Assembly: GCF_031127905.1 (NCBI RefSeq)
Contig: NZ_JARXIC010000004.1
Location: 62,001-126,000 of the forward strand
DNA length: 64,000 nucleotides
Direction: 5' to 3'
From: Thalassobacterium sedimentorum
GTDB lineage: Bacteria > Verrucomicrobiota > Verrucomicrobiia > Opitutales > Coraliomargaritaceae
How positions within the stretch are numbered: the first letter of the stretch is position 1; every line of letters begins with the position of its first letter. This document shows positions 17,748 through 26,524 of this stretch, in pieces. The translations under genes were made by a program, and so were the position numbers. The notes below the pieces were generated by a model. That model searched no databases, had not been told where the DNA came from, and worked only from the letters and a program-made list of their open reading frames with translations.

Positions 17748-18313
17748 GCACAGACGACCATAAAGACTCTCACCTCGTCAAACAAGAGGACCTGCCCGAA
17801 GGGGTCATTCTGCGCGACCACGTAGTCGACGGCATCCAGGAGTATGATCAACGCCTCCCCTTCTGGTGGCTATGCATCCTCTTCGGTGTGATCGCCTTCT
17901 CCATTGTTTATTGGCTGGTGCTGGATGATCGCAGTTTTAACGGCAGCGCGCACCAAGAGCTCGAAGCGCAACTACAAGCGGTCGCGGCCAAGCGCCTGGC
18001 GAATTCGATCGACGTCACCAACGACGATCTCTTCTTCGAGATGGCAGGCACCGCACAATTCGTCAGCGCGGGTGAAAACACCTTCATGACCAACTGTGTG
18101 GCCTGTCACGGCAAGGAGCTACAAGGCGGCATCGGCTTCAACCTAGTCGACGAGGAGTGGGTGCACGGCTCCAAACCCTCCGAAATCTATAATACGATTG
18201 CTCATGGCGTGCCTGAAAAAGGCATGCAAGCCTGGGAGAGCCAACTGGGCCAAAAGCGTATCGCCGAAGTGGTCGCTTTTGTCTTGAGCAAAAACCCAGG
18301 GCTGAAGCCATAA
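17744..18313 (+). CDS. ccoP: Cbb3 oxidase subunit III with a single haem c
   Basis: This 189-residue protein has the CcoP N-terminal motif DGIQEYDQRLPFWWL and a membrane helix (about 40-60). One cytochrome c domain follows, with CVACH at about 118-122 and a Met ligand candidate in KGMQAW (about 160). Canonical CcoP proteins are about 300 residues with two CxxCH sites. Only one is present here, so the electron path has one haem fewer. The gene overlaps ccoQ by 4 bp. Confidence 0.92.
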   Translation: MSTDDHKDSHLVKQEDLPEGVILRDHVVDGIQEYDQRLPFWWLCILFGVIAFSIVYWLVLDDRSFNGSAHQELEAQLQAVAAKRLANSIDVTNDDLFFEMAGTAQFVSAGENTFMTNCVACHGKELQGGIGFNLVDEEWVHGSKPSEIYNTIAHGVPEKGMQAWESQLGQKRIAEVVAFVLSKNPGLKP

Positions 18314-18320
18314 AAAAAAT

Positions 18321-18416
18321 CGAACACTCAACACCGAACATTGAACATCGAATAAGTCCTCTCAAACAAGCTCTGCATTCAGAATTGGATATTGGACCTT
18401 CGGTGTTCGATGTTCA
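18321..18416. repeat. Intergenic GAACATCGAA-type repeat with inverted halves
   Basis: Between ccoP and ccoG, 18321-18352 contains GAACAC, GAACATTGAACATCGAA and related 9-10-bp phrases. The segment 18380-18416 holds the inverse form TTCGGTGTTCGATGTTC after ATTGGATATTGG. The phrases are degenerate copies of one short unit in both orientations. No gene or T-run terminator is seen. I believe such phrases recur between genes in verrucomicrobial genomes, but cannot check here. Confidence 0.6.
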
Positions 18417-18425
18417 CCCCATATC

Positions 18426-19838
18426 ATGAAGCCCAATCAGCCATCACGTGCCACGCCAACGACCATCAACCAGGATGGTTCGCGTAAGTTTCTGCATCCA
18501 GCCGACGTTAAGGGTTTCTTCACCACCTACCGTCGCATCTTCGCGCTGCTACTGATCGGCATCTACGTATCCCTGCCATGGATACCGATCAATGGTCACC
18601 CGGCCGTGTTCCTGGATGTGCTCAATCGCCGCTTCCACCTATTCGGCCTTAGCTTCGCAGCTCAAGACCTGTGGATGGCGTTTTTCTTCATCACGGGCCT
18701 GGGCTTCACACTCTTCTTCATCACAGCACTGCTCGGTCGCGTATGGTGTGGTTGGGCCTGCCCGCAAACGGTCTTCTTGGAACATGTCTATCGCCGTATC
18801 GAACGCTGGATTGAGGGCGACGCAGCTGCTCGCAAGAAATTGGACAAGCAAGCATGGGATAACGAAAAGATCATCAAACGTGTCGTAAAGAATGGCATCT
18901 TCTTCGCCTTCTCGGCGCTGATCGCGCACCTCTTCCTCGCCTACTTCATTTCGATTCCCGAGCTCTATCACTGGATGACGAGCAGCCCGAAAGAGCACTG
19001 GGGCGCCTTCTTATTTGTCTTCATCGCTAGCAGCATTATCTTCGTCAATTTCGCCTGGTTCCGCGAGCAGCTATGCCTGGTCATCTGCCCTTACGGTCGC
19101 CTGCAATCCGCCTTGATCGACGATGACACACTCATTATCGGCTACGATGAAAAGCGCGGCGAACCCCGCGGTTCAGCGAAAAAGAAAGACATCGGCGACT
19201 GCGTGGATTGCACCCGCTGTGTGCAGGTCTGCCCCACGGGCATCGACATCCGCCAGGGCCTGCAAATGGAATGCATCGGCTGCGCCAACTGTATCGACGC
19301 TTGTGATACAATCATGGCCAAGCTGAACCGTCCCAAAGGTCTAATCCGCTACGACTCACAAAATGGCCTCGCAGGCCAAAAGCGGCGCTACTTACGCCCA
19401 CGCACTTTTATCTACGCCGCACTGATGCTCATCGGGGCAGCAGCCTTTACACTCTCCGCCATGCAACTGCGCAGCGCTAATATGAATGTCGTGCGCATGT
19501 CCGGCGCCCCCTACTTCCTAAGCGATGCGGGCGTGCGCAATCAATACATGGTGCGGGTGATCAATAAGACCAACGAAACCAAGACCTATCGCATAATCAG
19601 CGCCGCGGAAGACCAGACCTATACAATGGAAGGCAACGAAGACGGCATCACTGTGCCGCCTATGGGCGAAGAAGTGCGCCCGGTCATCATATCTGTCCCA
19701 CGCGCGCACTACAGCGGACAGTTTCCCTTAACGCTCTCTCTACTCGCGCCTGACGGGGAGACAATCATCATGACTCGCGAAGCGGAATTCCTAGGTCCCA
19801 ACGCACGACTTTGGAAAGAACACTCAGCAAAAGAATGA
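18426..19838 (+). CDS. ccoG: Cytochrome c oxidase accessory protein CcoG (FixG/RdxA)
   Basis: This 470-residue membrane protein has about five helices and two 4Fe-4S ferredoxin motifs near residue 260-300 (CVDCTRCVQVCPTGIDI and CIGCANCIDAC). Earlier membrane cysteines occur in GRVWCGWACPQTVF and LVICPYGRLQ, and the protein ends in a C-terminal Ig-like FixG domain. CcoG reduces copper for delivery to the CuB site during cbb3 assembly. The stop codon overlaps the following small gene by 4 bp (ATGA). Confidence 0.95.
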   Translation: MKPNQPSRATPTTINQDGSRKFLHPADVKGFFTTYRRIFALLLIGIYVSLPWIPINGHPAVFLDVLNRRFHLFGLSFAAQDLWMAFFFITGLGFTLFFITALLGRVWCGWACPQTVFLEHVYRRIERWIEGDAAARKKLDKQAWDNEKIIKRVVKNGIFFAFSALIAHLFLAYFISIPELYHWMTSSPKEHWGAFLFVFIASSIIFVNFAWFREQLCLVICPYGRLQSALIDDDTLIIGYDEKRGEPRGSAKKKDIGDCVDCTRCVQVCPTGIDIRQGLQMECIGCANCIDACDTIMAKLNRPKGLIRYDSQNGLAGQKRRYLRPRTFIYAALMLIGAAAFTLSAMQLRSANMNVVRMSGAPYFLSDAGVRNQYMVRVINKTNETKTYRIISAAEDQTYTMEGNEDGITVPPMGEEVRPVIISVPRAHYSGQFPLTLSLLAPDGETIIMTREAEFLGPNARLWKEHSAKE

Positions 19839-19984
19839 GCACGCCCAAGAAAAAGAAATTTGCCTGGTCCCTGTGGATTCCTGTGACCCTCGCCTTCATT
19901 CTGGTCATCATCGCATGGACGATCCTGATCAAAATAGCTAAAGAAAATCCCGTTGAAACGATTGAAATCGAAAGCGAGAGATGA
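19835..19984 (+). CDS. Small membrane protein in CcoH position
   Basis: This 49-residue protein has a lysine-rich head (MSTPKKKKFAWSLW), one membrane helix (about 12-35) and a short acidic tail. It overlaps the ccoG stop by 4 bp and precedes the ccoI start by about 40 bp, exactly where ccoH/fixH usually lies. Normal CcoH is about 150-170 residues with a periplasmic domain, so this would be a minimal version or an unrelated small subunit. Translation coupling argues that it is real. Confidence 0.65.
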   Translation: MSTPKKKKFAWSLWIPVTLAFILVIIAWTILIKIAKENPVETIEIESER

Positions 19985-20024
19985 TCGGCCGGATCAGACC
20001 GATCCGTCTGATCTCAACGAGAAA

Positions 20025-22427
20025 ATGTCCACCGTCACCAAAGCTATTTGTGCCCACTGCGGCACGCCCTTCACTCCTCGGGCGAAGGAAAGCTACTGCT
20101 GTCATGGCTGTGAATATGTCGCGCAAGTGCTGAGCGAAAACGACCTGACTCGTTTCTATGAACTCAAGGGAAACACCGCGGTGCCGCCCGTCGGCTCCAA
20201 GGCATTCACCGAAGCTGAAGTCGCTCCCTTGATCGCTGAGCTCAAACGCGTCGAAGCCAACTGCGAAAAACCTGTCGCGCACACTCGCTTCAGTCTGGAA
20301 GGCATTAGTTGCATCGGTTGCGTGTGGTTAATTGAAGCCATCTTCCAACGTCAACCAGGCAGTGCCCGTGTTCGAATCGATCCACGTGCCAGCGCCATCG
20401 AGATGTATTGGCAACGCGGGCATTTCAATGTGGCGGACTTTGCACAGGAAATCCAAAAAATCGGTTATCGGCTCACCCTCTACACTGAAGATCCTCAAGC
20501 GAATACGGGCAGTCGCCAAATCATCCACCGTCTCGGGCTCTGCGGCTTCTTTCTCCTCAACACCATGCTGTTTACCCTGCCGGCCTATCTCGGTATGGGC
20601 GGTGACTTTTTTCTAGCCCCACTCTTTCAACTTCTGGGGGCGACCTTTGCCACCCTCAGCCTCATCACCGGCGGCGGCTACTTCATCCAACGCGCATGGC
20701 AGGCCGCACGTAACCGGGTGCTGCACATCGATCTGCCCATCGCTGCGGGTTTACTGGCGGGCTACATCGGCTCCCTGCTGGGCTGGGCAACCGGCTATGT
20801 AAACCTAATCTATTTCGATTTCGTCGCCACCTTCGTCTTCCTCATGCTACTGGGACGTTGGCTACAGGAATACGCGCTGGAAAAAAACCGCTCGCACCTG
20901 CAACGCCAAAAAGCAGGCCCGCGCAATGTGACTCTCATCGGTGGCGCCCAAGACGGGCAAAGTATTCCAGCCAGTCAAATCACCGCACAACTGCAATACA
21001 GCGTCGCGCCCGGCGAAATCAATCCTGTCGCAGCCGATCCCTTGGATGCGCAAGGCAGCCTCAGCTTAGAATGGATCAATGGCGAAGCCGACCCTGTCAC
21101 GTGGCCACAGAATCGCACCGCCCCGGCGGGCGCGATCAACGTCGGCTTACACAGCCTACGCTTCCGCGCTCGCGAGGCTTGGGACGACAGCCTCCTGGCT
21201 CAGCTACTGGAGCGCCCTGAAGATGGCTTTCAGGAAAGACGCTTACAGACGGTGCTAAAATATTATATCGCATCCGTCCTGGTGGTCGCAGCCATCGGCA
21301 GCTTGAGCTGGCTACTCACATCCGGCGATTGGCTCAAGTCCACCCAAGTGCTCATCTCCGTGCTCATTGTTTCCTGCCCCTGCGCGCTCGGCGTCGCCCT
21401 GCCGATGTGCGACGAATTTGCTAATGCCCGCCTCCGTCGCAGTGGGCTGTTTATCAAAAGCGCACAGATCTGGGAGCGCCTGCGTCAAGTCCGCACCGTG
21501 GTGTTTGATAAAACCGGCACCCTGACGATGGATATCCCTCGCCTACTCAATACAGCTGCGATCAAAGAGCTCGATCCACTGGCTGCGCAAGCACTTCAGC
21601 AGCTCGTCGAGCACAACCGACACCCCATCGCACGCTCGCTGCGCGAAGCACTACTGGCCGCATTCCCCAAGCTTCGCAGCGACAACAGCGCAGCCTTGGT
21701 CGAGGAAACCATCGGTCAAGGTGTGGCGTGGAAAGACGCCGGCGGCAACGAATGGACCCTCGGCAAGCCTGATTGGCGGACTGCCAAGCTTCCAGCTGGT
21801 CGCAGTGAATACCAGCAAGCTGGAAGCTCCCCACTCCGCCCACACACTTGCCTGCGCCAAAACGGTTTACTTGTGGCAGGGTTCCACTTCCAAGAAGACG
21901 TGCGGGATGATGCCCGTGAAGCCATCGACCATATACGTAGTCGGCAAATGGATACAGCCATCCTCAGCGGCGACGCGCCCGAGCGCGTGCAAACCATCGC
22001 CACCCAACTCGGCATCGAATGCAAAGCTCAGTGTAGCCCACGCGACAAAGCTAACTGGATCGAAGCCCATGCGCCCCAGCAAGCTCTGATGATCGGCGAT
22101 GGGGCCAACGATAGCCTCGCATTCGACGCAGCCATCTGCCGCGGCACTCCCGTAGTCGATAAAAGCATCCTCGAAGCCAGCGCCGATTTTTTCTTTTTTG
22201 GCCGCAGCTTACGCAGCCTCCCGCAGCTCTTCCAAGTCGCCGCCAGCCGCCGCCTGACCATCACCACCATCTTTACAGTCGCCGTGCTCTACAATATCAG
22301 TGCAGTCGGCATCTGCCTAGCTGGGCACATGCACCCACTCATGGCTGCCATCCTCATGCCACTCAGCTCGCTGGTCACACTCGGCCTAGCTTGGCTAGGG
22401 CTCGGTAGACAAACTCAAAAAACGTAG
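20025..22427 (+). CDS. ccoI: Copper-translocating P-type ATPase for cbb3 assembly
   Basis: I choose the ATG at 20025 over the upstream 19953 because conserved sequence starts at MSTVTKAICAHCGTPF, giving 800 residues. The N-terminus has a CxxC and YCCHGC cysteine-rich metal-binding domain (about 9-32), then an HMA-like domain with GISCIGCVWLIE. The ATPase core has the ion-pathway SCPCALGVALP (about 450), phosphorylation site DKTGTLT (about 494), the HP segment NRHPIARSL, and GDGANDSLAF (about 690). CcoI-type pumps export copper to the periplasm for oxidase assembly. It closes the cco cluster. Confidence 0.93.
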   Translation: MSTVTKAICAHCGTPFTPRAKESYCCHGCEYVAQVLSENDLTRFYELKGNTAVPPVGSKAFTEAEVAPLIAELKRVEANCEKPVAHTRFSLEGISCIGCVWLIEAIFQRQPGSARVRIDPRASAIEMYWQRGHFNVADFAQEIQKIGYRLTLYTEDPQANTGSRQIIHRLGLCGFFLLNTMLFTLPAYLGMGGDFFLAPLFQLLGATFATLSLITGGGYFIQRAWQAARNRVLHIDLPIAAGLLAGYIGSLLGWATGYVNLIYFDFVATFVFLMLLGRWLQEYALEKNRSHLQRQKAGPRNVTLIGGAQDGQSIPASQITAQLQYSVAPGEINPVAADPLDAQGSLSLEWINGEADPVTWPQNRTAPAGAINVGLHSLRFRAREAWDDSLLAQLLERPEDGFQERRLQTVLKYYIASVLVVAAIGSLSWLLTSGDWLKSTQVLISVLIVSCPCALGVALPMCDEFANARLRRSGLFIKSAQIWERLRQVRTVVFDKTGTLTMDIPRLLNTAAIKELDPLAAQALQQLVEHNRHPIARSLREALLAAFPKLRSDNSAALVEETIGQGVAWKDAGGNEWTLGKPDWRTAKLPAGRSEYQQAGSSPLRPHTCLRQNGLLVAGFHFQEDVRDDAREAIDHIRSRQMDTAILSGDAPERVQTIATQLGIECKAQCSPRDKANWIEAHAPQQALMIGDGANDSLAFDAAICRGTPVVDKSILEASADFFFFGRSLRSLPQLFQVAASRRLTITTIFTVAVLYNISAVGICLAGHMHPLMAAILMPLSSLVTLGLAWLGLGRQTQKT

Positions 22428-22484
22428 GATCGCGACTCATTACGCCCGCGTTGCTTCGGCGGACGTAACAAGTCACGCCTCTAC
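22424..22484. repeat. Imperfect 61-bp palindrome overlapping the ccoI end
   Basis: The nested arms are GTAG/CTAC, GCGACT/AGTC(A)CGC and TTACGCCCGC against GCGGACGTAA (one mismatch), with a small loop near 22450-22457. There is no T-run directly after the inner stem. It lies in the 68-bp space before the U32 gene and overlaps the ccoI stop, and is best seen as a REP-like unit. Confidence 0.5.
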
Positions 22485-22495
22485 AAAAAAAATTT

Positions 22496-23728
22496 ATGCA
22501 AACAGAACTTCTCGCTCCCGCAGGCTGCTATGCCTCCCTTCAAGCCGCCATCGATGCCGGTGCCGACGCCGTTTACTTCGGCTTGGCTCAGCTGAATATG
22601 CGTGCCCGCTCGCGACGCTCTTTTCACGTGGACGACTTGGCCACGATCATGGAACGCTGCCACGCCGCAGGCGTGCGCGGCTATCTGACACTCAACACCC
22701 TTCTCTACGACCACGACTTAAAGCTCTGCTATAAGTTGCTCGAAACCGCCAAGCAACACGGGGTGCATGCCGTAATCGCAGCGGATATGGCCTGCATTCT
22801 AAAGGCGCGCGAATTGGGACTGGAAGTCCACCTCTCCACCCAGCTCTCGGTGTCCAACTTCGAATCCTTTAAATTCTATGCGCAATTCTGTGACCGCATC
22901 GTGCTGGCCCGAGAACTCAACCTATCGATGATTCGCAAAATCCATCAGCAAATCATCCAGCACGACTTGCGCGGTCCGGCCGGACGATTGGTTGAAATCG
23001 AAGCCTTCGCACACGGCGCGCTCTGCATTGCTGTATCCGGGCGCTGCGGCATGTCGCTCTACACCGATAACGCCTCCGCCAACCGTGGCGCCTGCGTGCA
23101 GAACTGCCGCAAGAGCTACGTCGTCAAAGACCAAGAGAGCGGCCAAGAACTCAAAATCGACAACAATTTCGTGCTCTCGCCCAACGACATCTCCACCATC
23201 GAGTTTTTGGACCAAGTCGTCGAAGCGGGCGTGCACACACTCAAGATTGAAGGCCGCGGCCGCTCGCCGGAATACGTCAAACTGGTCACCCGCGCCTACC
23301 GCCAGGCACTCACTGCAATTCAAGACGGCAGCTATAATCCAGCCTTCGTCGACCAACTCATCATCGAGCTCAAAAAGGTCTACAACCGCGGACACTCCTC
23401 CGGCTACTACCTCGGACGCGAACAAGGCTGGTCCAATGCCTATGGCTCCAAGGCCACCCATCAGAAAATTTTACGCGGCGAAGTCACACACTACTATTCA
23501 AAGATCGGCGTGGCCGAAGTTCGCGCCATCGGCGCAGTCGAAGTCGGCGACGAGTATGTCATCATCGGTGAGACTTCAGGAGTGGTCGAGGGCAAGATCG
23601 AGAGCTTACGCCTCGACGACGGCGAAGTGCCCCAAGCCCAAAGCGGCGACGTCTTCGCCCTCAAAGTCAACCAACGCGTCCGCCGGAATGACAAGTTCTT
23701 CATAATACAAGAAGTCATCACAAAGTAA
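22496..23728 (+). CDS. U32 peptidase family protein (tRNA/rRNA hydroxylation type)
   Basis: This 410-residue protein begins with the U32 motif [20 protein letters not shown] and has the GADAVYFG strand. The iron-sulfur cysteine pattern is [17 protein letters not shown] (about 170-187) with [13 protein letters not shown] (about 196-208). [11 protein letters not shown] and [11 protein letters not shown] follow toward the C-terminus. Members once called collagenases are now known to include TrhP (YegQ) and RlhA, Fe-S enzymes that hydroxylate RNA bases. This gene is closest in layout to TrhP, but the substrate is not proven. A ferredoxin gene follows 41 bp downstream and may donate electrons. Confidence 0.88.
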   Translation: MQTELLAPAGCYASLQAAIDAGADAVYFGLAQLNMRARSRRSFHVDDLATIMERCHAAGVRGYLTLNTLLYDHDLKLCYKLLETAKQHGVHAVIAADMACILKARELGLEVHLSTQLSVSNFESFKFYAQFCDRIVLARELNLSMIRKIHQQIIQHDLRGPAGRLVEIEAFAHGALCIAVSGRCGMSLYTDNASANRGACVQNCRKSYVVKDQESGQELKIDNNFVLSPNDISTIEFLDQVVEAGVHTLKIEGRGRSPEYVKLVTRAYRQALTAIQDGSYNPAFVDQLIIELKKVYNRGHSSGYYLGREQGWSNAYGSKATHQKILRGEVTHYYSKIGVAEVRAIGAVEVGDEYVIIGETSGVVEGKIESLRLDDGEVPQAQSGDVFALKVNQRVRRNDKFFIIQEVITK

Positions 23729-23747
23729 GACAGGCGCCGCGCCTGTC
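23729..23747. repeat. Perfect GC-rich palindrome between U32 and ferredoxin genes
   Basis: GACAGGCGC and GCGCCTGTC are perfect 9-bp arms around a single C, beginning directly after the U32 stop codon. No T-run follows. It may protect the upstream mRNA end or be a REP-like unit. Confidence 0.55.
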
Positions 23748-23769
23748 ATGTCTCATAACGATATCCCGT

Positions 23770-23997
23770 ATGACCTACATCAAAATAGCCCACAAAAAAC
23801 CAGAGTGTATCGGCTGTGCCCTCTGCACCGAAGTCGCGCCCGGTTATTGGCAGATGGACGAGCACGGCGAAGCGCAGCTCACTCAAGTGACTCGCCGTGA
23901 TGCACAATTTGAATACGCTCAAGGCTTCGCCGAAGACCGCGCCACTCTGGAGCAAGCTGCCACCGGCTGCCCAGTAGACATTATACGAATCGATTAA
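23770..23997 (+). CDS. Single 4Fe-4S ferredoxin
   Basis: This is a 75-residue acidic protein with CIGCALC near the N-terminus (about 13-19) and a distant CP pair in [12 protein letters not shown] at the end. That is the three-plus-one cysteine spacing of small one-cluster ferredoxins like those of Thermotoga or Desulfovibrio. It would carry electrons in the cytoplasm. It follows the U32 Fe-S protein in the same direction, and a functional pairing is inferred. Its stop codon overlaps that of the convergent alcohol dehydrogenase gene in a shared TTAA. Confidence 0.85.
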   Translation: MTYIKIAHKKPECIGCALCTEVAPGYWQMDEHGEAQLTQVTRRDAQFEYAQGFAEDRATLEQAATGCPVDIIRID

Positions 23998-25037
23998 GAC
24001 TCTGCATTCGACAACACGATCCGGTAGCGGGCATCCCCGGACTTCAAGCGTTCAAAGGCCTCATTGATCTCACTCATTGGATACGATTCCACCTTGGGTT
24101 GAATCTCATGCAGACGCGCAAAATCCAACATCTGCTCAATCGTCGCCGGGCTCCCCACGGGAGATCCCGAAATTGAGCGCTGGGCTGATATCAAGGAAAA
24201 CACGCCCACTTCCAATGGCTCCAATGTGGCTCCCACGAAATGCAGCCGTCCCTTGGGCTTCAATGTGCTCAGATACAAATTCCAGTCCAACTTCACATTC
24301 ACCGTCGAAATGATAAAATCAAAAGATCCGGCCGCAGCTTTGATCTCCGCAGCATCACGCGAGTTGAGCGTCGTATGTGCGCCCAATTCCAGCGCCTCCT
24401 GACGCTTGGATTCACTCGATGTAAACGCTGTCACCTCGCAGCCCCATGCATTGAGAAATTGCAACGCAAGATGCCCCAGACCGCCAATACCAATCACAGC
24501 GACCTTGTCAGTCGGTTGCACATCAAACTGCACGAGTGGGTTAAAGACGGTAATGCCGCCACACAGTAAAGGTCCCGCAGCGGCTAAATCAATTCCCTCG
24601 GGGACCACCACCACACTGGCCGCATCCGCCCGCACCTTATCCGCAAAGCCTCCATGCCGCGCGACGATGGTCGATTCCGCCGATTGACAGAGATTCTGAT
24701 CTCCTGTCTGACAACAGGCACACTCCCCACAATAGCCCGAATGCCAGCCCAGCCCCACCGTCATCCCAGGCTGCAGTCGGCTGACCTGTGGCCCCACCGC
24801 CGCGACACGTCCAATCACTTCATGCCCCGCGACTAAGGGATACTTCGACATACCCCACTCATTATCGATCATACTCAGATCACTATGACAGATGCCACAG
24901 TGCAAGACATCAATTTCCACCTCATTCGGCTTCAAATCCCCCACTTCATAGCTAAATTTTTCTAAAGGTCCGCCCGCCTGCTGCGCGGCATAAGCATGGA
25001 TCGTCTGTGTCTGTGTCGCATTGTCATTCATAGCCAT
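23994..25037 (-). CDS. Zinc-dependent NAD(P) alcohol dehydrogenase (cinnamyl-alcohol type)
   Basis: This 347-residue medium-chain dehydrogenase has the catalytic zinc ligands in CGICHSDL (about 47) and AGHEVIG (about 71). The structural zinc cysteines are in [15 protein letters not shown] (about 103-117), and the dinucleotide loop is [11 protein letters not shown] (about 185). Family members of this YahK/CAD type reduce a broad range of aldehydes with NADPH; the physiological substrate here is unknown. An ATG two codons downstream is an alternative start. It converges on the ferredoxin gene with a 4-bp overlap. Confidence 0.9.
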   Translation of the reverse strand: MAMNDNATQTQTIHAYAAQQAGGPLEKFSYEVGDLKPNEVEIDVLHCGICHSDLSMIDNEWGMSKYPLVAGHEVIGRVAAVGPQVSRLQPGMTVGLGWHSGYCGECACCQTGDQNLCQSAESTIVARHGGFADKVRADAASVVVVPEGIDLAAAGPLLCGGITVFNPLVQFDVQPTDKVAVIGIGGLGHLALQFLNAWGCEVTAFTSSESKRQEALELGAHTTLNSRDAAEIKAAAGSFDFIISTVNVKLDWNLYLSTLKPKGRLHFVGATLEPLEVGVFSLISAQRSISGSPVGSPATIEQMLDFARLHEIQPKVESYPMSEINEAFERLKSGDARYRIVLSNAES

Positions 25038-25150
25038 AAGCTAGCAAAAATCTGATAGAGTGCAAATTCCCCAAGCAGTTGAAACTTTCGCCTAGAGCTT
25101 GCGATTCATTTATGATGGCGATTCTAATCTGAAGCTCCCCTCGAATAATT

Positions 25151-26440
25151 ATGAAAAAATCTACCGTTCTACTTGGTGTCACAGTCTGGTCAGTTAGCCT
25201 ACTGACTGCATATTATGTCGGATCACGCGCCAACGAGGCCTCCAATCCCTCCACCACAACGCCGATCGCTCAGGCTAATCGCGAAAACACCCAGCAACAG
25301 AGCTTTCAAACTGTAGCACTCACCGAGCCCGAAGAAGCCAATAAACTGGAAGCCTTTTTCGACGGCGAAGCACTCTCCTTAGAAGAAATGCTGCGAGAGA
25401 TTCCCACACTCAGCGCCGAGGAAAGCCGTCAACTACTCACTCAGGCCCTGGCCATGCCTAAGTCGGACCCCAAACGCGCCCGACTAATCAACGAATTACT
25501 CAGCCAGATCGCCGAAACCGAACCCATGGCTGCGCTGGAACTGGCCACTCAAATCGACTCCTTGCGCGATTACGAAAGCGCACGCGTTTCCATCCTCGAG
25601 GTATGGGGCCGCAATGATCCCGCCGCTGCCATTGCCTGGGCCGCCACTGCACTAGAAAACGAGCCCTCACGCTCACGCGCCTCTCAACTGACCGCGATCT
25701 ACCGTGGCTACGCATTGACGAATCCGGAAGCCGCCTTTCAACAAGCACTCACAATGGATGAAAATGCGCGCCTAAAAAACCGCCTACTCGGTGAAGTGCT
25801 CGAAGCCCAAATTGAAAACGGAGGCCTGGAAGCCGCCAAACTCGCGGTCGACTTGGTCAGTGATCCCGACATGAAAGACCGCCTCCGCCGCGACCTCGTC
25901 AGCGAATGGGCCGAATTCGACCCCAGTGCCGCAGCGGAATATGTCGTCTCACTCGGCGACGAAGCTTCAGCTGATTTAAAAAATGCCCTCATTCGCGAGT
26001 GGGCCGAGAGCAGCCCTGCCGAAGCCGCAGCCTGGTTGGACAGCTTGGATGCCGACGACCCCGCCATCGCGCGCGCCAGCGCATCCATCATCGAAGAATG
26101 GACTCGTTACGATTTAGCCGCTTCCGCAGAATGGCTCAATAGCCTCGAAGCCAGCCCTGAGCTCGATCGCGCTGTCATCACCTACACCTTTAGTGCCGCC
26201 GCGGAAGACCCCGCAAGCGCCATGACCTGGGCGGAGTCCATAGACGACGATCGCCGACGCACCTGGATGATGGAGCGCGTCGCCGCCACTTGGAAGGAGC
26301 AAGACACCGAAAGCTTCAGTGAATATCTCGATAGCTCCGAACTAACTGAAGAGCAGCGCACCACCCTCGAAAACGCCGAAAACCGCGGCGGACCAGGTGG
26401 CGGCGGTGGTCGGGGTCCTGGCGGCGGCCGCGGCCGCTAA
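25151..26440 (+). CDS. Membrane-anchored or secreted helical-repeat protein with Gly/Arg tail
   Basis: This 429-residue protein has an N-terminal hydrophobic signal or anchor (about 5-22) and an acidic linker. About eight helical repeats of roughly 30-35 residues follow (about 110-395), each with a D-P-x-A-A-x-x-W type core: NDPAAAIAWAA, FDPSAAAEYVV, SSPAEAAAWLDSL, YDLAASAEWLNSL, EDPASAMTWAE. The tail is almost pure Gly/Pro/Arg. Repeat proteins of this kind are scattered through Verrucomicrobiota and Planctomycetota without known role. It stands alone between the dehydrogenase and the ribokinase operon. Confidence 0.75.
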   Translation: MKKSTVLLGVTVWSVSLLTAYYVGSRANEASNPSTTTPIAQANRENTQQQSFQTVALTEPEEANKLEAFFDGEALSLEEMLREIPTLSAEESRQLLTQALAMPKSDPKRARLINELLSQIAETEPMAALELATQIDSLRDYESARVSILEVWGRNDPAAAIAWAATALENEPSRSRASQLTAIYRGYALTNPEAAFQQALTMDENARLKNRLLGEVLEAQIENGGLEAAKLAVDLVSDPDMKDRLRRDLVSEWAEFDPSAAAEYVVSLGDEASADLKNALIREWAESSPAEAAAWLDSLDADDPAIARASASIIEEWTRYDLAASAEWLNSLEASPELDRAVITYTFSAAAEDPASAMTWAESIDDDRRRTWMMERVAATWKEQDTESFSEYLDSSELTEEQRTTLENAENRGGPGGGGGRGPGGGRGR

Positions 26441-26524
26441 CTAAAAAAGTGCTCAAAATTTGCTCCAACGCATGGATGAAACAGCTTAGAGATTCATATC
26501 AACCTTAGTATCTCTGCAGCAACT

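Noticed and set aside
22922-23461. 179-residue leftward ORF antisense to the U32 gene
   Set aside because: Val/Ala/Asp-rich composition typical of the complement of a coding frame; the sense gene is well supported.
26488-26515. AGAGAT/ATCTCT hairpin between convergent genes as terminator
   Set aside because: The stem is only 6 bp, the loop is 16 nt and no T-run follows on either strand.
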